Shown one piece after another: positions 1 to 7,756 of a DNA stretch of 27,928 nt (position 1 is the first letter of the stretch; every line of letters starts with the position of its first letter). The notes beneath the pieces are model-generated. The model was given only the letters and a program-made list of their open reading frames with translations, ran no database searches and had not been told where the DNA came from. The position numbers and the translations under genes are program-made. The stretch is from Latescibacteria bacterium UBA6620 (GTDB taxonomy: Bacteria > Latescibacterota > UBA2968), in contig DJHM01000058.1 in the NCBI GenBank assembly GCA_002433075.1, positions 507-28,434 of the forward strand. Direction: 5' to 3'.

Positions 1-105
1 ATGTCCGGGTCCACCTGGGTGATGGCCGGGTCCACCTGAGGAATGGCCGGGTCCACCTGGGTGATGGCCGGGTCCACCTGGTGGATGGCCGGGTCCACCC
101 TTCGG
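1..105. repeat. Five tandem 21-bp repeats coding Gly/Pro/His heptapeptides
   Basis: Units begin at 1, 22, 43, 64 and 85, each close to ATGGCCGGGTCCACCTGGGTG, with changes concentrated in the last codon or two. The 21-bp period is a multiple of three, and the minus-strand gene stays open through all five units, which read GGPGH plus two variable residues (HP, SS, HP, PP; the first unit reads PK-GGPGH). The array may continue beyond the left edge. Being coding and perfectly periodic with no spacers, it is a minisatellite and not a CRISPR array. Copy number could vary between strains. Confidence 0.9.
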
Positions 106-609
106 GGGGGCAGCATCTACATTGTGTATTCGTACAACTGCGTCGGATTCGAACTGCCGAGTGCCTTCCTTGGACCCGAACGATCCGCGAACGACTCGGA
201 TCCCCGCCGCCCTCCCCATGCTCCGTGCGGCCTCGAAACGGAACTTGCCGAGGGACCCAGCATCTTCGGTCAGGGTTCGGCCGCCCAAAATGGCTGTGCT
301 GATGACAACACTTGTCGGGGTCGTTCTGGGTGGCATCGACATAGCGCCCGTCATCAGACCGCCCGCCTGGAATCCCTTGAAAATCAGTTTCTTCGAGTTG
401 AATCCGATCTCAATCTCGAATCCGATCATTCCCTCGGCCCCGCCCGAAGCCAGCAGTTCGACTTCAACGAGTTCCCCCGGTTTGACTTTGGATTCACGTA
501 CCCCCTGGTCGCCTGGCGTGGGATCAAGATCAAGCAAGGCTCCGCGTCCCTGGGCCGCTGGTGTCCACAGCATCACGGCAAGACAGGTGAATACGATCAG
601 TTGCTTCAT
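1..609 (-). CDS. Secreted cohesin-like protein with GGPGH heptad repeat tail (partial, runs off left edge)
   Basis: Reading the minus strand from the ATG at 609 gives 203 codons with no stop before the window edge, so the C-terminus is missing. AGGAGG lies 5 nt upstream (615-620). Residues 1-20 are a signal peptide (MKQLIVFTCLAVMLWTPAAQ). Residues about 25-160 resemble a cohesin-type beta-sandwich: a PGELVEVELL strand, then GMIGFEIEIGF and a KLIFKGFQAGGL segment. From about residue 167 the protein becomes tandem heptads of the form GGPGHxP/S, encoded by the 21-bp repeats. Cohesin domains bind dockerins or act as adhesion modules in secreted proteins; surface or extracellular placement is inferred from the signal peptide. 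Frame, ribosome site and signal peptide make the gene solid; the cohesin assignment is by pattern only. Confidence 0.8.
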   Translation of the reverse strand, partial: MKQLIVFTCLAVMLWTPAAQGRGALLDLDPTPGDQGVRESKVKPGELVEVELLASGGAEGMIGFEIEIGFNSKKLIFKGFQAGGLMTGAMSMPPRTTPTSVVISTAILGGRTLTEDAGSLGKFRFEAARSMGRAAGIRVVRGSFGSKEGTRQFESDAVVRIHNVDAAPPKGGPGHPPGGPGHHPGGPGHSSGGPGHHPGGPGH

Positions 610-660
610 GGTTTCCTCCTGTACCGGCGCGAGATCGTCGGTGAGTTTGGCTACGTCCTT

Positions 661-682
661 CGCCTCGGTTCGATCCGAGGCG
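661..682 (-). promoter_or_regulatory. Perfect 8-bp stem-loop in the 5' leader of the cohesin-like gene
   Basis: CGCCTCGG (661-668) pairs exactly with CCGAGGCG (675-682) around a 6-nt loop. It lies between the predicted transcription start (about 699) and the start codon (609), so it would fold in the leader RNA. No T-run follows it, which argues against an intrinsic terminator. A role in RNA stability or translation is possible but unproven. Confidence 0.45.
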
Positions 683-705
683 TGGGCCCCTCTAAGAACC
701 CACAT

Positions 706-770
706 AGTATAACTTTATCGATGGAGTCGCACAGTGATAATCGTCACCCTGTGGCTGTGACGACTGTCAC
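706..770 (-). promoter_or_regulatory. CRP/FNR-type activated promoter: -10 box plus two GTGA-N6-TCAC operators
   Basis: On the minus strand a TATACT -10 box lies at 711-706, with no convincing -35 box upstream. Two palindromes of the form GTGA-N6-TCAC lie at 734-747 (GTGATAATCGTCAC) and 757-770 (GTGACGACTGTCAC), the second preceded by T as in the CRP half-site TGTGA. With transcription starting near 699, their centres fall near -41.5 and -64.5, 23 bp apart. A site at -41.5 replacing the -35 box is the classic class II position for CRP and FNR proteins. The target gene is the cohesin-like gene at 609. Seen: the motifs and spacing. Inferred: start site and activator. Confidence 0.6.
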
Positions 771-790
771 CGTTTGAGGCAGAATCCGGG

Positions 791-832
791 AAAAAATGAA
801 AAAAGGTGCACGTGGAGGGCACGTGCACCTTT
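791..832 (-). terminator. Rho-independent terminator after tRNA-Phe
   Basis: A perfect 13-bp stem (802-814 with 820-832, core GGTGCACGTG) closes a 5-nt loop. On the minus strand it is followed directly by a T-rich tail, TTTCATTTTTT (801-791). It starts about 10 nt past the tRNA CCA end, so it terminates the tRNA-Phe transcript and insulates the cohesin-like gene promoter downstream. Confidence 0.85.
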
Positions 833-841
833 CGAAAAAGG

Positions 842-917
842 TGGTGGCACCCGCCGGAATCGAACCAGCGACACAGGGATTTTCAGTCCCCTGCTCTACC
901 AACTGAGCTAGGGTGCC
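842..917 (-). tRNA. tRNA-Phe (anticodon GAA), CCA encoded
   Basis: Read on the minus strand the gene begins GGCACCC at 917 and folds into a standard cloverleaf. The acceptor stem is GGCACCC/GGGTGCC, the D-arm is GCTC-AGTTGGTAGA-GC, the anticodon stem GGGGA/TCCCT holds the loop CTGAAAA with anticodon GAA, and the T-arm is GCTGG-TTCGATT-CCGGC. The discriminator base is A, followed by a genomically encoded CCA (844-842). It has its own promoter upstream and terminator downstream, so it is a single-gene unit. No integrase or repeated tRNA end was seen beside it. Confidence 0.97.
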
Positions 918-958
918 CCCATCTTTTTCGCTCGCGGAAAACCCCAGCGACAGGGGCC

Positions 959-987
959 AAAATACAGGAATCCGGTTCGACGGTCAA
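959..987 (-). promoter_or_regulatory. Sigma-70 promoter of tRNA-Phe
   Basis: On the minus strand TTGACC (987-982) and TATTTT (964-959) are separated by exactly 17 bp. The box sits about 42 bp upstream of the tRNA 5' end, and a GC-rich discriminator follows the -10 box (GGCCCC), as is common at stable-RNA promoters under growth control. Confidence 0.75.
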
Positions 988-1111
988 GCCAGCGATAAGG
1001 AACGGCAAAGGATGTACCTCGTGCAAGTCGGGCCTGTCTTCGCACCCATGAGGATCGTCGGTGGCTGATTACATACCTTTTTTGGCGGATATCCGCAACT
1101 CACGTTGACGA

Positions 1112-1140
1112 TTGACAGCCCGCACACCTGCCGGTATAAT
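1112..1140 (+). promoter_or_regulatory. Perfect consensus sigma-70 promoter of the membrane-protein operon
   Basis: TTGACA (1112-1117) and TATAAT (1135-1140) are separated by 17 bp, matching the housekeeping consensus in all twelve positions. Transcription should start near 1147, leaving a leader of about 33 nt before the ATG at 1180. The promoter overlaps any open frame read from the TTG at 1105, which rules out that upstream start. A 12-bp palindrome, GCGGATATCCGC (1085-1096), lies about 16 bp upstream of the -35 box and might be an operator. Confidence 0.85.
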
Positions 1141-1179
1141 CTCGCGCCCTCCCTCCCGCTCGGCCCCCCAGATGAATCC

Positions 1180-3171
1180 ATGAGTTCCCAAACCGACATT
1201 TCGAGCCTGGATTCGACTCCAGATCGTGGAGAAGATCGAAGGGCACTCTCCTCGCGATCCATCCTGCTCGGGTTGTTCCTTGTCCTGGCGCTGGATGCCG
1301 TGGCCATCCACATCCGGTACGTCTACCACGGCTCCCTGATGACTTACAGCCACGTTCCCATGGCGATGCTGATGGTGTTCGTCTCGATGCTGATGGTGCT
1401 GAGTGTGGTCGCCCGTCTGACCGGATGGTCGATCACCTCGGATGAGTGGCACGTCGTGCTCGTGATGGGGGTAGTGGGTGCGACCCTGCCGTGTTTCGGG
1501 CTGACCGGATTCCTGTTGGGGTATCTATCCGCCCCGATCTATTTCGCGACTCCGGAAAACGTGTGGTTACGGTGGCTTCATCCGTATATCCCGAACTGGG
1601 TCGTGCCGTCGGATGAGAACCAGGCCATCTCCTGGTTCTACGAAGGGATGCCACAGGGCGCGGCGATTCCGTGGGACGTATGGGTTTTGCCGTTGTTCTG
1701 GTGGTTTACAATGATCGCGGCGGCCTTCGTGACGATGGCGTGCGTGGCCACGATCTTGCGCAAACAGTGGGTTGAGAATGAGCGCCTCGTCTTTCCTGCC
1801 ATGGCGCCGTTGATCGAGATGGCCGAAAAACCCGGAGATGGCACAGCCGGATGGCTCCCAAGGTTCACACGGAGTCGTCTGTTCTGGATCGGTTTCGCCA
1901 TTGCGTTCGGCATGCTGGCGTGGAACTGTATCAACTACTTCCTGCCCGGCTTTCCTCGATTCCCGATCTACCGAGGTCGATGGTACTGGATCGACCGCCA
2001 GTTTCCCCCGATCCGAGGCTTCCTCGGCATCTTCACGATCTTCTTTTCATACTTCGCCAGTCTCGATGTCCTGCTGAGCATCTGGCTCTTCGACTTCATA
2101 TTTATCGTGGAAGGGGGGTGGCTCAACCAACTGGGCTTTCGAGCCATCTCTCCCTACTACTACCGGGGCGCCTACTCGATGCAGACCCGGGGGGCGTTTG
2201 TGGTGCTGGGGCTTTCCGTGTTCTGGTCCGCAAGGAGACACTTACGGGATGTGTTGATGAAAGCGCTGGGTCGGGACGACCGGGTCGACGACAGTGGAGA
2301 GTTCATGTCGTACCGATCCGCCGTCATCGGATCGGTCGGTGGGATGCTCTACATGTATATCTGGTGCGTGGCGCTGGGCTTCGACGCACTCTACGCTGCC
2401 TTCCTGATTCCGGCGGTGCTGTTCTGTTACGCCAGCATGGCCAAAATCCTGGCGGATACGGGCATTCCTTATGCTGGGGTTCCAACGAACGGATGGGGCC
2501 TGCTCGCCATGTGGCTGGGGGACAAGGGACAAAGCCCGACGACACTCGTGGCCTATCGTTTCACATCGATCCTGCTGGGTCACTTCAAGGGACTGTTTCT
2601 ACCTGCGCTCGTCCACGCGGGGAAGGTTTCGGAGAAGCCGCGCACCGACAGGCGACAGGTGATGGCAGCGATGTCTCTCTCGTTCGTCTTGAGCTTCTGC
2701 TTCTGCATCGTGCTGATCCTCTATCTGGGCTATCGGGATGGGGCCTACAATTTCAACAGCTGGGAAATTACGCGGGCAGCGGAGCGTAGGTTCGCAAGCA
2801 CCGCCAAGGACATCAAGTCGCCGGGCGATCCGTTCTTCGTCAAACATCCGGAAGAAGTGGGTTTCTTTGCGCTCGGGATGGGGCTGATGTCGCTTCTGAT
2901 TTACCTCCGTCACACGTTTACGTGGTGGCCGATCCACCCCGTGGGACTTGCGATATCGGGCTCTTACCTCGCTCGACGCACTGGGTTCACGGTCTTCGTG
3001 GCCTGGCTGATCAAACTCGTGATGCTGAAGGTGGGGGGGCCGGCGCTTTACCGGAAATCTCGGCCCCTCTTTGTCGGGTTGCTGGTTGGGTACGTGATGG
3101 GCGTGCTCCTTTCGTCGGCGATCGACGTGATCTGGTTCCCCGAGAGGGGTCACTCAGTTCACCGATATTGA
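1180..3171 (+). CDS. DUF6785/DUF6784-type polytopic membrane protein
   Basis: 663 residues, mostly hydrophobic, with about a dozen predicted membrane spans. The C-terminal part carries a motif I associate with the DUF6784 family: WWPIHPVGLAI, then a hydrophobic stretch, AWLIK, GGPALYRK and a final span. The N-terminal two thirds fit DUF6785. A segment ERLVFPAMAPLIEMAE followed by a tryptophan/arginine-rich turn resembles the ERLPFPFAPINAQGAMALAE segment of the OPT-like protein at 7757, so the two are probably distant relatives. The start at 1180 is chosen because upstream in-frame codons lie inside the promoter; the ribosome site is weak. The next gene starts 3 nt after the stop. Transport is inferred; the substrate is unknown. 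Confidence 0.8.
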   Translation: MSSQTDISSLDSTPDRGEDRRALSSRSILLGLFLVLALDAVAIHIRYVYHGSLMTYSHVPMAMLMVFVSMLMVLSVVARLTGWSITSDEWHVVLVMGVVGATLPCFGLTGFLLGYLSAPIYFATPENVWLRWLHPYIPNWVVPSDENQAISWFYEGMPQGAAIPWDVWVLPLFWWFTMIAAAFVTMACVATILRKQWVENERLVFPAMAPLIEMAEKPGDGTAGWLPRFTRSRLFWIGFAIAFGMLAWNCINYFLPGFPRFPIYRGRWYWIDRQFPPIRGFLGIFTIFFSYFASLDVLLSIWLFDFIFIVEGGWLNQLGFRAISPYYYRGAYSMQTRGAFVVLGLSVFWSARRHLRDVLMKALGRDDRVDDSGEFMSYRSAVIGSVGGMLYMYIWCVALGFDALYAAFLIPAVLFCYASMAKILADTGIPYAGVPTNGWGLLAMWLGDKGQSPTTLVAYRFTSILLGHFKGLFLPALVHAGKVSEKPRTDRRQVMAAMSLSFVLSFCFCIVLILYLGYRDGAYNFNSWEITRAAERRFASTAKDIKSPGDPFFVKHPEEVGFFALGMGLMSLLIYLRHTFTWWPIHPVGLAISGSYLARRTGFTVFVAWLIKLVMLKVGGPALYRKSRPLFVGLLVGYVMGVLLSSAIDVIWFPERGHSVHRY

Positions 3172-3174
3172 CCT

Positions 3175-6100
3175 ATGACACGGCTCGTGAAGACCACACG
3201 GATTGGGATGCTGGTACTGGCGGCTACGGCTTTCGTGGCCGTGGGGATCGGTCCCGATCACGTCAGTTCCTGGTTGACGGGGACATTCGACCTGCACGCT
3301 CCGCCTCCTCCGCCGGAAAGTCCGATCGATCGCGCAACCGAAGTCCAGCAAAGAGTCCTCGAACAGGTGAGTGAGGCCGCGGTTCGAGAACGAATGGCGA
3401 CGCTGACGGCTTCCGAGAGCCGCGTTCCTGGTTACCCGGGACACGAAGCGGCCGCCGATTACGTGAGGGCCACGTTCGTGTCTGCGGGACTCGAGGACGT
3501 GCGGGAAGAATCCTACGTGGTGACTGCTCCGATCGATGAGGGGGGTGAGCTGCGGCTCGATACAGGAGAAGCGTTCACCCTCAAGGGAGTCTGGCCGAAC
3601 CTGGTAAAGACATCCACACTTCCCTACGACGGTGTGACCGCACGTCTGCTCTACGGGGGGTACGGCGAATACGCGGATTTCGACGGGCACGCGCTCGACG
3701 GGGCCGTCATCCTGATGGAATTCAATTCGTGGAACAACTGGCTGAACGCGGCAACGCTTGGGGCAGGTCAGGTAATCTTTATCGAGCCAGACACGACCTC
3801 CTATTCCGAGGCAGAACAGAAGTTTCTGCAGGTGCCGAACAGCGTGGAGCGGTTCTGGATTTCCAGACGGGATGGGGAGCGTCTCAAATCCATCCTGGGG
3901 GAACGGGATGAGGTGAACGTCCGGCTGAAAGCCCGTATGACGTGGCAGAATCGTCCCGCCCGAAACATCATCGGGGTCATTCGGGGAACGGACCCCGTCC
4001 TGCGGGACCAGCTGATCGTTATCTCCGCCTACTACGACGCCATGTCGGTCGTTCCCTCCCTGGCCCCGGGGGCTGAGATGGCGGGCGGTATCGTCGGCCT
4101 GCTGGAACTGGTCGACTATTTTACGCGCCATCCTCCGGGACATACGGTGATGTTTCTGGCCACTTCAGGGCATCATCTGGGGTTTCGCGGGATCTGTGAC
4201 TTCCTGAGTCGTCACTCTCGGAAGGAGAAACACTTTGCAGAGTTGATGACGGAGCCTTTCGACATCAGGCTGTTCATCGGTCTGGATCTCACGAGTCAGA
4301 CCGATGAGGTGGGGGTCTGGAACAGCACCCGCACGTTCTACTACAAGCGCTTCTTCACACCTTTCGGTCGGACGTTTGAGGCCTACGCGGGGGCAATCGC
4401 GGAAGGACTTGGACTGAACAAGAAAGATGCGCTGATCGACGGCGTGAATCCGGGTGGCGGGATGACGTGGGATATGTACATCCCGGGAGAGCAGCTCAAG
4501 ACCGATGGCGAAGTCGTCCTTCATACGGGCACGCCATCGCTGTCTCTGATCACGGTCAACGATGCGCGATTCCGGGTGGATACGCCGCTGGACCGGCCAG
4601 AGCACGTGAATTACGCGAACCTGACAGGTCAGATTCGGTTGATTGCGGGTGTGCTGGACCTCGCGCTGAACAGCGCCAGCCTGATTCCCGATTACAGACT
4701 CGAGCCGGACGATCGGATGCGGGGACTCAAGGGCTTCGTGCGCACGTTCCCGCGGCGGAGCATCGTGCCCGATCGTCCCAAAGCGGGGGCGATTGCGGCT
4801 CTCCGGATGGGTGTCGACAAGTCCGTCAAGGGTGTGCGACGGGTTTACTACGATCTGGCCGACGAGAACGGCGAATTCTACATGCCGGGCATCGCCGAAC
4901 GTCGAGTGCGCGTCTCGGCCTATTATCTCGATCCCGATACGGGTGAGATCACCTACGCCCCGAACTTCGGCCCGCAGGCCAAGATCTACCGGGGTGAGTT
5001 CGACATGGACTTCTGGATTTCAAAGCGAACTGTGATTCTGTTCCCGTGTGTGGCGACGGATTTCTACGACACGGTCGATCCGCGCTATCTGACGAAGCTG
5101 CAGAGCCTCAGCGTTTACAACGAAGGGAACGTACGCCCTCAGGAATACGGCTACGCCATCGGGTTCGGGCCGGACGAGCCGGTGGGCACTGTGTTTACGA
5201 CACCGGGAGATCGAGTGAAGCTCGCCATGCGCTCGGGTGTGATCGGGATTCGCTACCTGCTGCTGAACGCGGAGAGCGCGGCGACGGAAGAGGAGGCAAG
5301 AGGGGTCGGTTTCCAAACCCTGTCGAGTGGGTCCTTCGCCCGGACGTCCTTCCATGCCCTCAAGGACATGTGGATGTTGAATGAGGCCCGAATTCGCGAA
5401 TTGCGCTCGTATTCGATCCACAACCATCGGTTGAACACCCTGCACGAACAAGGCCGCTACCACATCGAACAGGCCGGGCGTGCGGAGACCGACCTGGCGT
5501 GGGGGGACTTTATCCGCCACACGCGGGCGGGGCTTGGCGTAGAGGCCCGTGCCTACCCGGATGTCAAATCGACGCAGAACGATGTGATCAGAGGCATCCT
5601 GTTCTTCATGCTTTTGGTGATTCCGGCGGCTTTCTTCGCGGAGCGTCTGCTGATTACCGCGTCCGACATTCGATGGCAGATCGTCGGGTTCGGCGGCATC
5701 TTCCTGGTGATCTGGATCTTCCTCTGGCAGGTGCATCCTGCGTTCCAGCTGTCGAACCCGTTTGTCATCCTCCTCGCGTTCGTGATCCTGGCGCTCGCCA
5801 TCTTCGTGATCTCGATCGTGTTCTCAAGATTCAACGTGACAATGCGCCAGTTGAAACACCATGCGTCCGTGGTCCACGATACCGACGTAGGGCGCGTGAG
5901 CGCATCGGTGGCGGCGTTTCAGCTGGGGATCGCGAACATGAAGCGGCGGAGAATGCGAACGGCGCTGACGTTCGTCACGCTTCTGCTTTTGACGTTTACG
6001 GTGCTCTCCTTCACGTCGATCAAGGTGTCGCTGGAGTATTACCAGATCCTTCGGGACAGTGAGGGGGCCTATCCGGGAATCCTCGTTCGAAGCAAGTTCT

Positions 6101-7689
6101 GGGGGCCGTTGGAAGACGCCGCGCACGACTACGCTAAAGTACACTTCGAGGACATGGGGATCGTTGCGCCCAGAAGCTGGTATATGACGAGGGACAAGAA
6201 GAAGACGCCGATCGAAAGTGCGGAAAAAAGTCACAAGGTCGAGGGGATTCTGGGGTTGACGGCTGCAGAGTCGCGCGTGACGGGCGTGGATTCTCTGCTT
6301 GTCGCAGGTCGGTGGATTCGTGACCGAGAAGAGGCGTGTGTGCTCCCTTTGACCGTAGCGGAGAAGCTCGAGATTCCAGTCAAGGCGCTCCAAGGCCAGC
6401 GAGTCAGGCTATTCGGCAAGTGGCTCGAAGTGGCGGGGGTGATCGATGACGAACGCCTGGACGAGTTCGTCGACCTTGACGAAGAGTCACTCACACCCGC
6501 TGACTTCAAGGTGACGGCGGACGAAGAAATCTCGCGAATGTCCCGGACGGAGGAGCGCGAGAAACAAGGGCTCGAACAGCCGGAGGTGGAGATTATGCCG
6601 TTCGAGCACGTCCCGGCTTCGAACATCGCGATCGTGCCCTACCACCTACTCCGCGATGTCGGAAGTCCACTGCAGTCGGTGGCCGTTCGGTTTCACCCAG
6701 GGGTCGACATCGAAGCACAGGTGCGCGCGTTCTTGTCGCGCCTTTCGGTCGTCCTGTTCGCAGGGATACCGGACGAAACGGGCCGGATCGAAGTCTCGGT
6801 TTACAGTTCCCTGGGGAATACATCGTTGAGCGGCCTGGCGGGACTGTTCATTCCGATCCTCGTCGCGTCGCTGATCGTGTTGAACACAATGATGGGGTCG
6901 GTTTACGAGCGATTCCGGGAGATCGGAATCTACTCAGCCGTCGGACTGGCTCCAGTTCACATCGCGTTTCTTTTTATCGCCGAAGCGTGCGTCTACGCGG
7001 TGCTGGGTACGGTGAGCGGCTACTTGCTCGGACAGGGGGTGGCAAAGGTGCTCCTGTGGCAGGGGTGGCTCGAGGGCCTGTCTCTCAACTATTCGGCTCT
7101 CTCGACCGTAGCGTCCGCCGGGATCGTAATGATCGTCGTCGTCCTGTCGACGATCTATCCGGCTAAGCAGGCATCGAGGATGGCCGTGCCCGATGTCGCC
7201 CGACGCTGGCGGCTTCCCGATCCGGAAGGCGATCGATGGCAGTTCGAGTTTCCGTTTACGGTTGGGGGGGGTGGAGATGTATTCGGCCTGTCCGTGTTCC
7301 TTTCGGACTACTTCGCGGCCCACGTAGGGGAGTCGATGGGCGCATTCTACACGGATGGGGCGACCTTCAGCGCCCAAGGGTCTGCGACGGGTGAGTGCTA
7401 TGTGATCGATACGACGACCTGGCTTGCCCCCTACGACCTCGGTGTGAGCCAACGTGTTCGATTCGAGGCTTCTCCCACGGGTGAGCACGACTTCTACGTA
7501 TTGTCCCTGACGATCGATCGTTTGTCCGGGGACGGATCCTCGTGGCGACGCGTGAACCAGGGGTTCGTGAATGGGCTGCGAAAGCAGTTTCTGATCTGGA
7601 GGACCATCCCGGTCGAGGATCGGGACGACTATCGGACAAAGGGGAGAGCGCTCCTCGGGCAGGAGACGGCGGGGGGGACAAGAGTGTGA
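3175..7689 (+). CDS. Degenerate M28-peptidase domain fused to an FtsX-like permease
   Basis: 1504 residues. An N-terminal anchor (about 10-27) precedes an M28 aminopeptidase-like region (about 60-500): SRVPGYPGHEAAADYV, a PA-like insert (about 150-230) and the core strand region around 283-340. Expected zinc ligands look altered: the usual HxD reads Y286-Y-D288, the Asp-Asn pair reads E301-M302, the Glu-Glu pair reads H333-H334, and the last His is not evident. A beta-rich region (about 530-700) follows, then three spans (about 805-890). A second module begins with a KRRRMRTALTF span (about 920-950), has a soluble domain and ends with three FtsX-type spans (about 1219-1332) containing REIGIYSAVGLAP, followed by a 170-residue soluble tail. 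No ABC ATPase lies in the window. Probably an envelope protein with a non-catalytic or altered peptidase fold. Confidence 0.8.
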   Translation: MTRLVKTTRIGMLVLAATAFVAVGIGPDHVSSWLTGTFDLHAPPPPPESPIDRATEVQQRVLEQVSEAAVRERMATLTASESRVPGYPGHEAAADYVRATFVSAGLEDVREESYVVTAPIDEGGELRLDTGEAFTLKGVWPNLVKTSTLPYDGVTARLLYGGYGEYADFDGHALDGAVILMEFNSWNNWLNAATLGAGQVIFIEPDTTSYSEAEQKFLQVPNSVERFWISRRDGERLKSILGERDEVNVRLKARMTWQNRPARNIIGVIRGTDPVLRDQLIVISAYYDAMSVVPSLAPGAEMAGGIVGLLELVDYFTRHPPGHTVMFLATSGHHLGFRGICDFLSRHSRKEKHFAELMTEPFDIRLFIGLDLTSQTDEVGVWNSTRTFYYKRFFTPFGRTFEAYAGAIAEGLGLNKKDALIDGVNPGGGMTWDMYIPGEQLKTDGEVVLHTGTPSLSLITVNDARFRVDTPLDRPEHVNYANLTGQIRLIAGVLDLALNSASLIPDYRLEPDDRMRGLKGFVRTFPRRSIVPDRPKAGAIAALRMGVDKSVKGVRRVYYDLADENGEFYMPGIAERRVRVSAYYLDPDTGEITYAPNFGPQAKIYRGEFDMDFWISKRTVILFPCVATDFYDTVDPRYLTKLQSLSVYNEGNVRPQEYGYAIGFGPDEPVGTVFTTPGDRVKLAMRSGVIGIRYLLLNAESAATEEEARGVGFQTLSSGSFARTSFHALKDMWMLNEARIRELRSYSIHNHRLNTLHEQGRYHIEQAGRAETDLAWGDFIRHTRAGLGVEARAYPDVKSTQNDVIRGILFFMLLVIPAAFFAERLLITASDIRWQIVGFGGIFLVIWIFLWQVHPAFQLSNPFVILLAFVILALAIFVISIVFSRFNVTMRQLKHHASVVHDTDVGRVSASVAAFQLGIANMKRRRMRTALTFVTLLLLTFTVLSFTSIKVSLEYYQILRDSEGAYPGILVRSKFWGPLEDAAHDYAKVHFEDMGIVAPRSWYMTRDKKKTPIESAEKSHKVEGILGLTAAESRVTGVDSLLVAGRWIRDREEACVLPLTVAEKLEIPVKALQGQRVRLFGKWLEVAGVIDDERLDEFVDLDEESLTPADFKVTADEEISRMSRTEEREKQGLEQPEVEIMPFEHVPASNIAIVPYHLLRDVGSPLQSVAVRFHPGVDIEAQVRAFLSRLSVVLFAGIPDETGRIEVSVYSSLGNTSLSGLAGLFIPILVASLIVLNTMMGSVYERFREIGIYSAVGLAPVHIAFLFIAEACVYAVLGTVSGYLLGQGVAKVLLWQGWLEGLSLNYSALSTVASAGIVMIVVVLSTIYPAKQASRMAVPDVARRWRLPDPEGDRWQFEFPFTVGGGGDVFGLSVFLSDYFAAHVGESMGAFYTDGATFSAQGSATGECYVIDTTTWLAPYDLGVSQRVRFEASPTGEHDFYVLSLTIDRLSGDGSSWRRVNQGFVNGLRKQFLIWRTIPVEDRDDYRTKGRALLGQETAGGTRV

Positions 7690-7756
7690 GGTCCGTTTCG
7701 GTCCGTAAAATCACCATGGGCCAAACCAATGCCCTTCACCGTGGCGGGCGCCCCTG

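Noticed and set aside
1..105. CRISPR-like array
   Set aside because: The repeats are contiguous with no spacers, have a coding period of 21 bp and stay in frame with the minus-strand gene.
43..777. Long plus-strand open frames over 43-777 (including one starting in the repeats)
   Set aside because: The minus strand carries a signal-peptide gene with an ideal ribosome site and promoter over the same bases; the plus frames have no ribosome site, and composition and content look like shadows.
842..917. tRNA-Phe as an integration site of a mobile element
   Set aside because: No integrase, no second copy of the tRNA 3' end and no mobile genes were seen in the window.
1105..1179. TTG start giving a 688-residue membrane protein
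   Set aside because: The region contains the -35 and -10 boxes and would precede the transcription start; ATG 1180 gives the normal N-terminus.
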